A stretch of DNA of 13,027 nt, taken from positions 1 through 13,027 of the forward strand of contig JALLPB010002872.1 of the NCBI GenBank assembly GCA_036939975.1, in the 5' to 3' direction. Position 1 is the stretch's first letter. Each line of letters begins with the position of its first letter. Shown one piece after another: positions 1 through 8,157 of this stretch. Below the pieces are notes generated by a model that was not told where the DNA came from, made no database searches, and saw nothing but the letters and a program-made list of their open reading frames with translations. The translations under genes and the position numbers were made by a program. Source of the stretch: Cyclostephanos tholiformis. Lineage: Eukaryota > Bacillariophyta > Thalassiosirophyceae > Thalassiosirales > Thalassiosiraceae.

Positions 1-223
1 CGCCCCCCCCCCCCCCCCCCCCCCCCACACACACACACTCCCTCCACTTACCACCCTATCCCTCGCAACCCAATCCCGTTCCGTCCCCTCTCTCCATACT
101 GTTCCCTCCCCCCCCACTGTCAGCTTCAAACTCTCTCCAACCGTAAAAACAACACGTATCTCTTTTTTCCCTTCTTTTTTCTTTTCCAGCGTACGAAAAT
201 ATCACACGGGAGGGATGGTGCAT
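1..223. repeat. Low-complexity 3' flank of the lumazine synthase gene (poly-C, CA and pyrimidine tracts)
   Basis: The window opens with about 24 consecutive C, followed by a short (CA)n run, then a strongly pyrimidine-rich stretch with several C and T homopolymers up to about position 185. No gene is visible. Read on the minus strand this is the purine-rich, G- and TG-rich sequence immediately downstream of the lumazine synthase stop codon, so part of it is probably 3' UTR. No clear polyadenylation signal was seen. Confidence 0.7.
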
Positions 224-1219
224 TCAGAAGAATCCGGGCTTGGTCTTCTCGACCCCCTCCCTGGGCGCGACGCCGAAACCCAATTTCTCCATATCCTTAA
301 CCTTCCCGGGAGTGGACGTGCCCTTCGCGAATGCCTCCCTCCTCAATATGGCCATCTCCACGGCCGTCTTGCCCCAATCGACGCCGTGATTGTGCCCGCC
401 ATTTAGGTCGGAACTGCGCTTCCTGACCTGATCCTCGTCGATGCAATTGAGCACGCCGTAAATCACCGGCGTCATGGTCGCGAGGTTGACGTTCATGATC
501 CCGCTCGTTACCGCCGACGAGATGTACTCGAAGTGCAACGTATCCCCCTTGATCAGCACGCCGCAGCAGATGATGGCATCGACGGTACCGGACATCGCGA
601 GCAGCTTGGCGGCGTACGGGAGCTCGTAGGCTCCGGGCACCTCCTTGATGAAAAGGTTCTCCTCGGTGACCTTGCATTCCCTGACGCCGGCCTACGTTAT
701 ATTTATTTTTTTTTCGCAGATTCGGCAGGGCAAGTCATTGTGAGCTATGACTCGTTGATTATAAAATACAAGGACAAAAACAACACATCGAGGGGGAAGA
801 AAGCGAAGTCGATGATATTATACCCCTCCATCCACCAGTCTAAATTCTCTCGCGCTCTCACGTCATTTTCGATTTTTCCAATCGCCTTCCTTCGGCGGGA
901 ACAGCCAACGCACACGCGCACACGCACGCACGCACGCACACACCAAACTCACCTTGATCCCCTCGACGAGGTTGGAAACGTGGACGTCATTCCATCGCGT
1001 GCGCAATACGCCGATGCGTATGGACGATCCGTCGAGGTCGTCGGAGAACGAGACCTCCGATTCCGCGGCCATTTTAGTGGCGAAAGATGGAACGCCGGAA
1101 AAAAATGACAACGAGAAAGACGACGACGACGACGCAAGGAATGCCGATGCCGGTTTCGCGAATGCCACCAGGGAGATGGCAGCAGCCGATAGAAGGAGGA
1201 GGGTTCTGCCGATCGTCAT
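224..1219 (-). CDS. RIB4: 6,7-dimethyl-8-ribityllumazine synthase, plastid-targeted, two exons
   Basis: Condenses 5-amino-6-ribitylamino-uracil with 3,4-dihydroxy-2-butanone 4-phosphate to give 6,7-dimethyl-8-ribityllumazine, the penultimate riboflavin step. The coding sequence is complement(join(224..691,953..1219)), 244 aa. The intron (692-952, phase 0) has donor AAG|GTGAGT and acceptor GTAG|GCC. Family motifs sit in order: RIGVLRTRWN with the conserved Trp at residue 76, VPGAYELP at 107-114, KGDTLHFEY with the catalytic-type His at 142, PVIYGVLN at 164-171, and NGGHNHGVDWG at 186-196. The N-terminus (1-26) is a hydrophobic signal peptide ending ASA, with Phe at 27 and a Ser-rich stretch after it, the bipartite plastid-targeting form of diatoms. 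Met50 could be an alternative start giving a cytosolic enzyme. The NHGxDWG signature resembles the yeast Rib4 type rather than the plant plastid type (recalled comparison). Identity is very secure; splice sites were read by eye but fit well. Confidence 0.93.
692..952 (-). other. Intron of lumazine synthase with alternating CA/CG tract
   Basis: Minus-strand GT-AG intron of 261 nt. Donor GTGAGT lies at 952-947 and the acceptor TAG at 694-692. Removing it joins IRIGVLRTRWN...EGIK directly to AGVRECKVTEENLF...VPGAYELP in frame, as expected for the family. Just inside the donor (about 903-944) is an alternating purine-pyrimidine run of CACG/CGCA units. Unspliced, the reading frame runs on through the repeat but loses the protein family. 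Confidence 0.85.
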
Positions 1220-1466
1220 TTTCTATGTTTTTTCGATGGTTAAAAAGTATATGTAAATGGACTGCTATATTATCGGAGAGGAGGTTTATTGTGACGGAAG
1301 ATGTTCTAAAAAAAATACTAGATCGATTTTTTTACCGCCGCAGGGTCTGTCACAGCTCGATAATCGGCATGTTTATTCGAATTTACCATGTATTTTTTAT
1401 CTAAATTCGAATATGCGAAAATAATCCTCAATAGAAAAAAAAAATCGCTAATATTCGATATTACAT
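1220..1466 (-). promoter_or_regulatory. Upstream region of lumazine synthase, with an inverted repeat
   Basis: This 247-nt AT-rich stretch lies upstream of the lumazine synthase ATG and should hold its 5' UTR and promoter. A perfect 11-bp inverted repeat is visible: ATTCGAATTTA at 1375-1385 and TAAATTCGAAT at 1402-1412, with a 16-nt spacer. Each arm contains the palindrome ATTCGAAT. A related ATTCGATA occurs at 1453-1460. No convincing TATA box was assigned. A regulatory role is inferred only from position. Confidence 0.35.
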
Positions 1467-2227
1467 GGTCAGGATACAGTATGCTAATCCCCATTATAAT
1501 TCTGTCCCCGTTTTAAAACGGGGAGACCCCATCCCATTATACCTATTTTAAAATCAAAAATGGGGATCCCCGTTTTAAAACGGTGTCCCCATTTTAAAAT
1601 ATTTTAAAATGGGGACAAAATATGATTTCCCAAATTAAAATAATCCCCATTTTAAAATGGGTTAGTGACTGAACTGTCCCCATATTAAAATGGTCACCTC
1701 ACGATACCCATTTTAAAACAGGGATCCCCATATTAAAACAGGGATCGTATTTTAGCGATCCCCATTTCAATATGGGGATCCCCATTTTAAAATGGGGACG
1801 ACTCAATAACCATATTAAAACGGTGATCCCCATATTAAAATGGGGATCCGGTATATTAACAATCCCCGTTTTAATATGGGGATCCCCATTTTGAAATGGG
1901 GATGCATCGATGCCCATATCAAAATGGTGATTCCCATATTGAAATGGGGATCACTAAAATACAATCCCTGTTTTAATATGGGGATCCCAGTTTTAAAATG
2001 GGTATGGTGATGTGACCATTTTAATATGTGGACAGTTCAGTCACTAACCCATTTCAAAATGGGGATAATTTAAATTTGGGAAATCGTGTTTTGGTTCCCA
2101 TTTTAAAATATTTTAAAATGGGGACACCATTTTAAAATGGGGATCCCCATTTTTGATTTTAAAATGGGGACTCCCCATTTTAAAACGGGGACAGAAGTAA
2201 AATGGGGATTAACATGTACGTCTGACC
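1467..2227. mobile_element. Fold-back element: 761-bp imperfect palindrome made of short palindromes
   Basis: The stretch is close to its own reverse complement around a centre near 1854. Non-repetitive markers prove the symmetry: the 19 nt at 1661-1679 recur inverted at 2030-2048, and the outer ends GGTCAG (1467-1472) and CTGACC (2222-2227) also pair. The arms are about 350-380 nt and look nearly 90% identical by eye; one extra block of about 13 nt (near 1528-1541) is present only in the left arm. Within each arm there are many ~18-bp palindromes of the form CCCC(A/G)T(T/A)TTAAAA(T/C)GGGG. No coding sequence is supported. Best read as a non-autonomous fold-back or MITE-type element; no target-site duplication was identified. 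Confidence 0.8.
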
Positions 2228-2507
2228 TTTTCTCATATCTTTAGTATATTAGGCAGCTGAGAGTACTTACATGAATACATACATACATGCAATTAGATAT
2301 GTAGGATTTTTTAGAAAAGGTAACGTAAAAAGTCTTTTCTTGCACAAATCCAATACACCAATACACAATGCACCAACAGACCAATACAACATAGGATATT
2401 GTATATATAACATAGGATATCATATGATGATGTAGTACATTGTACATCCAACACTTTCTCATACCTTACCATAGTATTACGCAGCTTGCAGAGGAGTTAC
2501 ATATCTG
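2222..2507 (+). repeat. Diverged direct repeat pair of about 50 bp
   Basis: The stretch at about 2226-2272 and that at about 2455-2502 share, in the same order, CTTTTCTCATA or CTTTCTCATA, then TAGTAT-A, GCAGCT and GAG-A--TTACAT. Between them lie two copies of ACATAGGATAT (about 2389 and 2410). The first copy starts at the edge of the fold-back element. The origin is unknown. Confidence 0.45.
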
Positions 2508-3926
2508 TTCCCTTTTTTTGAAATCCATCCCCTCCCACCCCCCAATATCCCAACTGCCTAGCTATGGTATGTGGCGAAACCCCTATTGGCTTGTAATAGG
2601 ATAATAATTAAGACTCATAAATCTAAAATGTCACATTTGGTGTAATGGCGGGAGCCAAAACTCCAACCAGACAGACTGTGCAGAAAAAAGTGGTTGTTTT
2701 GAGTATTCAATTATTTTCCACAGCTGATAGGCATAAAACGCCCTTATCATTGGGCTGATAAGCATAAAAAGTAACATCATTTCAACTGACAAGCACAAAA
2801 AGTACTGCAGTGGCTGAGGATCCCCTGGTGAGGTTGGCATCATTGAAGGCCTGCTGTTCATTTATTGCTAGCTTTAGCTAGCATTTACCTAGCTAAAATA
2901 CCTGTCACAACTGCACAACAAAAAATCACCACCCAATGGTTGCTGCACCAATGATAATATCATTGCAAATAAAAGTGATCGCCGTGACCACTGATAGCCT
3001 CATCTCCGCATCACCCTTGTCAACAAAACTCCCATGAAGGTCATCAAGAGTCAAAACATTTCCAGCCAGTCTCAACACGCAACACTGTGCTGTTTGTATT
3101 CTGACCAGAGCAATTATCAAACATAATATTTCAGGTCACCACATCACACTGCATTACATTGTATCACATCATGCCACGCCGCACAACATGCTGCATCATT
3201 TTGTGTCATTTTGCTTCACATCTCTCTCTCTCCCCCCCCCTCCCATCATGCCTCTGCCTATCTCTTTATTGGGGAGATGAATACTTGCTAAGTTGAAAAC
3301 TAGCCCATTTTTGTTTTTCTTAAATCCATAACCAGTTCTGGCTGTATGTACATATGTTCTTTGTACCTCATGAATTTGGTTTTTTTGCCAAGTAAGAGAC
3401 ATCACATCTCGTCACAAGAAAAGTCAAAACTTGTAACAGCTCATCATGGAAGATAGAATTTTTGCTCACGTAGAAATGGGAGTAGGAATTAGTTAAGGAT
3501 TTCCAAATTGTGAAAAAGGGTTTAATATTATTTGCACCACAAACTCCATGAAGTCATGACGAGATATGTGTCATGCATAAGAATATTCTGTTATGAAGAC
3601 TCTGTCTTGGAACCTCAAACCCTAATACTGTTGGAAAGCTGAGACTATCAGCTTTCTCCATATCTAATAATATTAGTGGGTCATCAGACATCAGAGTATT
3701 TTGTTGAATAAAAAGTGTCAAAGTTCAGTTTGTGTTTTTTGTGCTAATACTCGCTATATCGAAAATTCGCCAATAAAAAGATATCGTTGCATCTGATCCC
3801 CTCTCATTGTTGTGCCCCATGTGAGTTGGATGTTGCTTGCCTGATTTTGCTAGGTTACTGACTCACAAGTCTTTGCCAGCAGCATGCATCTAAGTGTATT
3901 AAAAGTCATGCAAGTGCCAAGTATTA
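2228..3926. other. AT-rich region without a recognisable gene
   Basis: About 1.7 kb of AT-rich sequence. Reading frames are short on both strands and show no recognisable motif; none is long enough or compositionally distinct enough to call. It contains a diverged direct repeat, a short 31-bp tandem repeat, a CAT/CAC-rich stretch (about 3136-3221) and a CT/C tract (about 3221-3243). No tRNA-like arm pattern was noticed. It may be old transposon-derived DNA, but nothing seen here proves that. Confidence 0.5.
2723..2815 (+). repeat. Three degenerate 31-bp tandem repeat units
   Basis: Units begin at 2723, 2754 and 2785 with (G/A)CTGA(T/C)A(G/A)GCA(T/C)AAAA. The spacing is exactly 31 bp each time. 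No coding potential or function is apparent. Confidence 0.55.
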
Positions 3927-4192
3927 GTGAGGTATTTTAAATGCAATTGTAATTATAATTGCGGTAAGGTGTTTCTTTGACAGCAACCAATTAATGGTGT
4001 GATATTTTAAAGGTTTGCAATAGTAGGTGAGTTGAATGTGAATTTAGCAATGGGTGAGGCGTTTTAAACGCTCGAAATTGGGCGAGATTTCCATAAGTCA
4101 GATGTGGTGAGTTTGTAAAGAAATTGACAAAGAGGGTGTGATATAATAATGCTACAAATGCATGGTGTGATAATATGAATGGCCTGGGTGCC
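3927..4192 (+). repeat. Decayed tandem array of about 28-bp units starting GGTG(A/T)G
   Basis: GGTGAG, GGTGTG or close variants recur at 3963 (GGTAAG), 3996, 4026, 4053, 4081 (GGCGAG), 4106, 4135, 4164 and 4187 (GGTGCC), at spacings of 23-33 and mostly 25-30 nt. AT-rich filler separates them, one copy holding the palindrome GCGTTTTAAACGC (4058-4070). The array ends about 250 nt before the DUF6818-like pseudogene. It may be the subterminal repeat region of that transposon. Confidence 0.45.
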
Positions 4193-4202
4193 AAGTGCGG
4201 TG

Positions 4203-4390
4203 TAGATTTTGACTATAAAATTAATTTTGTGTTTGTGATACACATAGATCTCACCAAACCTGTCACAAATAAACTTAAATCTCGATTATTCAAATTTAAG
4301 TGTATATGTGATGCAAACACAAAAGTTAGGCAGCACCCTCAGACCTGTTGACCAAGACTGAATTTTTGTGTATCACAAACATAAAATCTA
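4203..4390. repeat. Inverted repeats upstream of the DUF6818-like pseudogene
   Basis: TGTTTGTGATACACA at 4230-4244 recurs exactly inverted at 4367-4381. Outside it, TAGATTTT (4203-4210) pairs with AAAATCTA (4383-4390). A weaker related copy, TGTGATGCAAACACA, lies near 4308-4322. A small CTTAAAT/ATTTAAG hairpin sits between. These may be transposon subterminal or promoter sites. Confidence 0.55.
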
Positions 4391-4439
4391 GAAACCCTCT
4401 GCAGCACCTCCTTTAAAATTTACCTCCTCCATCACCATC

Positions 4440-5461
4440 ATGGCCAGGGAAACAAGGGGGAATAAATTTACTGCTGCTCCTGAGCTTGAAAGTTTAGCCA
4501 AGGCTGTTGAGAAAATTGTTCCCATCAGCAGTTGTACTGAGTGGGACAGGGTTTGGAATGAGCATGATTCTTGCTACATGGAGCTGGATAAGACCACTGA
4601 TTCCCTGAAATGCAAATTTCAGGCAATGGCAAGAACTAACCTCCCAATAGGTGATCTAAATTGGCTGCTTTACATTTGTATTACAAAATGGGCATGTTAT
4701 GAAGTGGGGTCCGATGATATTGATATTGATGATGAGGAAGTGGTGGGGCCATCAAAGAAGGTAAATGGGGGGAGGAGAGCAAACAAGATGAAGGGGAGGG
4801 GGGTGATGAAAGTAATTCTGATGAGGACAGTGAAGCTGTCATAGAGGACATTATTGTTATCAATTGTGGTGATCAAAGAGGTGGGACAAGCCTAGAAGTA
4901 CACTAACCTCTTTGGTTATCTGGCTAACATCAAGAATGCCATCAATGGTGCTTTATTTGGTGATGATGCTGGGGCAGATGAGCTAGTTGCAGTTGCAGGC
5001 ACAGCAAGCACTGTGGACTGTGGCATCCACCTGTACTATGTCAAGTGGTGGAGGAAAATGGTTGTCAAATGCATCAATGGGGAGGGTGGAAAGAAAAAAA
5101 ACCAGAGCTTTGACACAGTCATACAGTCATTGAAGATCCCCAGAAATCACCAACTAATGCAAGTAATGCTGATGGTAAAGGAGATGGCTGGTCTTTTGGA
5201 AACATGATGCACATGATGATGATGCAGAATTGCATGGACAATGAAGGAGGGAGCAGCAGTACAAAAGCAAACTCAACCAGTGGGACCAGGAGTACCAGCT
5301 TTGTTGCAAAGAGATGGTGATGGCACACAAGGAAGCCCATGAACAGAGGCAAATGATGAACCTTATCATGGCAATATTGAAAAAAATGCAGGGAGTGACA
5401 GCAACTCTCAGCCTCCCAGCCCCAGCAACACCTAGGATATATATTGATATATTTGTTTTCT
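4440..5461 (+). pseudogene. SANT/trihelix-like (DUF6818-like) DNA-binding protein, frameshifted remnant
   Basis: The open part (4440-4844) starts with an ATG. Residues 9-73 match what I know of the DUF6818 domain common in oomycetes and other protists: a first helix, then KIVPIS, EW at 34-35, VW at 38-39, DSLKCKF at 54-60 and LPIGDLN at 68-74. After residue about 105 the frame breaks in a G-rich run (about 4767-4785). An acidic Asp/Glu/Ser stretch continues in another frame to a stop near 4905. A third frame is open at about 4907-5207. A coiled-coil-like Gln/Met-rich tail, typical of the C-terminus of such proteins, lies at about 5246-5461. At least two shifts are needed, so this is a dead copy unless unrecognised introns join the parts. 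It is probably the accessory protein of the adjacent transposase. Confidence 0.6.
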
Positions 5462-5605
5462 AAAACAACTTAGTATGTGATTTGATGGTGACAAGTTTAA
5501 CAAGTAATATTAGAAGTTATACGCTGAGCCCTCCCTCCTCCCATCCTATGGAAACTCTCCCAAGCTCAGGGGTGCAAATAAAGATGATTAGCTCAAACTG
5601 ATTGG
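5462..5605. other. Spacer between the two convergent pseudogenes
   Basis: A short AT-rich stretch between the stop of the DUF6818-like tail (5459-5461) and the stop region of the dead transposase (5606-5608). It would hold both 3' ends. No clear terminator or conserved site was seen. Confidence 0.4.
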
Positions 5606-6228
5606 TTAAAACCAAACAATTTTGTTTGTGTCATGAAGAAGGTGCGGTGTATAAGTATTTCATATTTGAATTATACTAACCATTTGAACCCACATATTAT
5701 AAAGTAAAACAAACATATTCATCACAATTCTTCACTCTCCTTGCTCCTCATAAATGAATCAATATTTTTACTTGAGGAAAAGAAGCCTCTTTTGTAAGCA
5801 TCCCCCAATCTGACCAACATAGTAGCCTGCCATCTAAGTTGGTGCTTGAGATATTGCTCTCATCATGTTGGCACTGACAAACCCAAAAACCAAAAGGTTT
5901 TGCCCCAATTTCAGGAGGTAATCCCTCTCAAGGTTATGCTGAGTCAACACAGCTCCTCCCCCCCATTGTATCATACACCCGCTCCAGTTTCTGATGTATC
6001 ATTCCTAACTCCACAACCTGGCTGTCATGGTCTGATCCTGAAAAAGCAATTGAAATGTTTCTGTCCGGACAAAAACAAAATGCAGCAGTTACATAATGGT
6101 CGTACATCCAGCCATCATTGTAAAATTGCTCTTGTATCACTGTATTCCCCTACTGCTGTAATTACTGCTTCAGCCCATCCATCATTGCCCAACAGTCTTG
6201 GTATAGCAATGGATGCAATTCACTAATA
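5606..6228 (-). pseudogene. DDE superfamily (PIF/Harbinger-like) transposase, truncated and frameshifted
   Basis: Reading the minus strand from 6228 downward, several frames together give the order of a DDE_Tnp_4/HARBI1-like transposase. It starts with VLVNCI, then CWAMMDGLK with the first catalytic-type Asp at 6177-6179, followed by a stop. FYNDGWMYDHYVTAAFCFCPD and GSDHDSQ, holding the second Asp at 6024-6026, come next (open 5934-6140), then GGRSCVDSA. After a shift come LERDYLLK and further on FIYEEQGE, LLYNM, NTYTPHL and a final stop at 5606-5608. The region expected to hold the third acidic residue (near 5820-5840) is scrambled by a stop and shifts. The N-terminal half is missing at the junction with the neighbouring TIR element. 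It cannot make an active enzyme. The opposite-strand open frame at 5846-6226 is a shadow. Confidence 0.75.
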
Positions 6229-6257
6229 CTACGGTCTTATTAACAATTGAAACCGTA

Positions 6258-6333
6258 GGTAACTAAGGGTTAGCTAAGGGTTAGCTAACGGCTAGCTAAG
6301 GGTTAGCTAACAGTTAGCTAAGGGCTAGGAATT
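6258..6333 (+). repeat. Left subterminal array, 11-bp period, TTAGCTAA core
   Basis: Six to seven units of (G/A)G(T/C)TAGCTAA(G/C), starting at 6268, 6279, 6290, 6301, 6312 and 6323, each exactly 11 bp apart. The first (6258-6267) and last (6323-6333) units are degenerate. TTAGCTAA is itself palindromic. The sequence also reads partly as TAAGGGTTAG, superficially telomere-like. Confidence 0.85.
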
Positions 6334-6466
6334 ACCTAGCGTAGAAACCCTCGTAGGTAAGTACCAGTTCCATTTTTCAGCTGATGGGGAGGAGAGTCGG
6401 CATAAATCACAAAAAACCAGGACGAATCCGGTCCTCCATCTTCCGCCCGCCAATCTCGCTCTCGCC

Positions 6467-6643
6467 ATGAGCGGCAGCCTCCCCCCCCACTCCCCCCCCA
6501 ACGTTCCGCATCTACCCGAACGTCCTGTGCCGTCGGAACTGCCGTCGCTGCCCGACGCACCACAGGGGGGAAGGCCGTCAACCTACCCCCGTCCGGCATC
6601 GCTCGGACTCGACGATCCGCCGCCGCCACCGCGGCAAATGAAT
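6467..6643 (+). other. Possible proline-rich exon carried inside the TIR element
   Basis: From ATG 6467 an open frame of about 59 codons is rich in Pro and Ser (PPHSPPN, PPPPPRQMN). It runs to AATG|GTGAGT at about 6643-6650, a consensus 5' splice site. No continuation or recognisable domain was found. It could be part of a captured host gene or chance in GC-rich DNA; I lean to weak evidence only. Confidence 0.2.
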
Positions 6644-8054
6644 GGTGAGTAATATCACAGTGTGAGGACTGTGGGAGTGATCGTAATTTTTGAACGCGAA
6701 CGTGCATGATGATGATGATGACGACGGCCTGCCGCCATTGGAGACATAACAATCAACCCATGAGGATGAATACCAATCGTCGGTAAAGGGATAGTTGAGG
6801 AAGAGGGGCAAGTGTCGCAGGATGTAGACTCTACGAATCTTTATCGATAAGGGTCGTCACTGTCCTACCACTCCTTCCTCTCCCTCCTCTCAAACGATGC
6901 CGATTTCAATAAAAGGCACACCCTTTGTAACTTTACAATGCAGCATTGTGCCTTTTCCCGTCTCGTGCCGCCCTACTACCGTCCAGATATTTTTGATTGT
7001 TGAATGATGTCTCTTCCTCCCCATTCCCTCACTCGACCCCCTCCCCCTCGCCACCACTACTACCACCACCACCCTCAACTCCCACCGACGATGCCACCGC
7101 CACCGCCTCCGCCACATAGCCATCAACCCCACATTTCCCCCTACACGCCATCCGACGCGATTCGCCTCCCTCTCCTTTTCCTTTATATTGTACTTCTTTC
7201 GCTCCTCACACGTCAAATGCACACCCTACACCACGTGGGCACAACGAAATTCGATCTCGACGTCACCGTTGTTGCCATTATTATTTTTTGTCGATGGGAG
7301 GATGGGCTCCGTCGCAATCCCCCCGCTATCTCCCTCCTTTCTCCTCGTTTGCCCCACTAATTCTCATCGCATCCATACGCATACGGCACATAATCATCTG
7401 TTGATTGTTGTATTTTTATTGAGGGCCGTTGTAACCAACATCGTCCCTTCTCGACCCCGGAGACGTCCTCCTTGCGGAATCGTCTTCCCTTTGGAACATT
7501 TCAATCCTGGCGATGATGCGGCGGCGGGGGAGGAGGTGATGGGTGTGCGTGGATGATTAATTACAGGGGCGGTGATGGCATGGAAGCGCCGCCGAGGGGG
7601 TGGCTTGTTGGTGGGGTCGTTGAGTGGCGTTAGGGGGAAGGTAAGGGCGGCTCAGAGAGAGGAATGCGACGGCGTAAGGTACGAAGTCGATTGCTGTGAC
7701 GGCAAGCACCAGGTGAAGGTGGAAGACGGCGGCGGCGGGCGTCGAAACTCACTGTGCTGGGATCGAGTTCGCAGCATCATCTTCTCTCAGAAATCCATCC
7801 ATCGCGGCATGGGGGGGAGGGCGTATTCGATCACAATCAGCATCAATGACGGTGGTGTTGAATCGACGTCTCGCGTTGGCTGTGGCGAGGCCGGAGAGCG
7901 GCGCCGAGGGGGGAGGATGGTTGATGGGGTCAAGAGGGAACGACTGCGCGAAGGGCGTCGTTTCCGGACGATAGGTGGCGGCGGGGGAGGGCTTCGGGTT
8001 CGATGGCAGGGGTGGTAGCGGCGGAAAAATCCGAGCTAAAAGTAATATTTAACT

Positions 8055-8157
8055 GTTAGCTAACTGTTAGCTAAGTGTTAGCTAACTGTTAGCTATCTGT
8101 TAGCTAACTGTTAGCTAACCTTAACTAGCCGTTAGCTAACTGTTAGCTAACCCTTAG
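8055..8157 (+). repeat. Right subterminal array, 11-bp period, TTAGCTAA core
   Basis: Units of GTTAGCTAACT start at 8055, 8066, 8077, 8088, 8099 and 8110 in exact 11-bp steps. A 10-bp diverged unit follows (8121-8130), then further units at 8131 and 8142, ending in CCCTTAGG. The core is the same palindrome as at the left end, so it reads the same on both strands and belongs to the inverted termini. Confidence 0.85.

Larger units (their letters stand above)
3927..6228. mobile_element. Degenerate PIF/Harbinger-like DNA transposon with two convergent dead genes
   Basis: Two decayed genes face each other: a SANT/trihelix-like DNA-binding protein on the plus strand (4440-5461) and a DDE transposase on the minus strand (5606-6228). 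Autonomous PIF/Harbinger elements are known to encode exactly this pair, a transposase and a Myb/SANT-like partner. The left limit is uncertain; it is placed at the start of the GGTGTG-type repeat array. The right side is cut at 6228, where another TIR element begins, so the transposase N-terminus and the right terminus are missing. The single-element interpretation is inferred from adjacency and known family architecture. Confidence 0.55.

Noticed and set aside
1699..1917. 72-codon minus-strand open frame
   Set aside because: It lies entirely within the palindromic units and is a by-product of their repetition.
1467..2227. CRISPR array from repeated palindromic units
   Set aside because: Units vary, spacers are irregular and mirrored between arms, and the context is eukaryotic with no cas genes.
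2926..3120. 64-codon minus-strand frame with a hydrophobic end
   Set aside because: It is short, with no motif, no flanking gene signals and no support from the other strand.
5846..6226. 126-codon plus-strand open frame
   Set aside because: It is antisense to recognisable DDE transposase motifs on the minus strand.
6258..6333. TAAGGGTTAG repeats resembling telomeric TTAGGG
   Set aside because: The unit is 11 bp with a TTAGCTAA core, not tandem TTAGGG. It sits just inside matched terminal inverted repeats and recurs at 8055 and 12888, so it belongs to an element.
6890..7222. 110-codon minus-strand frame inside the TIR element
   Set aside because: It is dominated by simple GGT/TGG repeats (runs of Val and Arg), with no recognisable domain or splice context.
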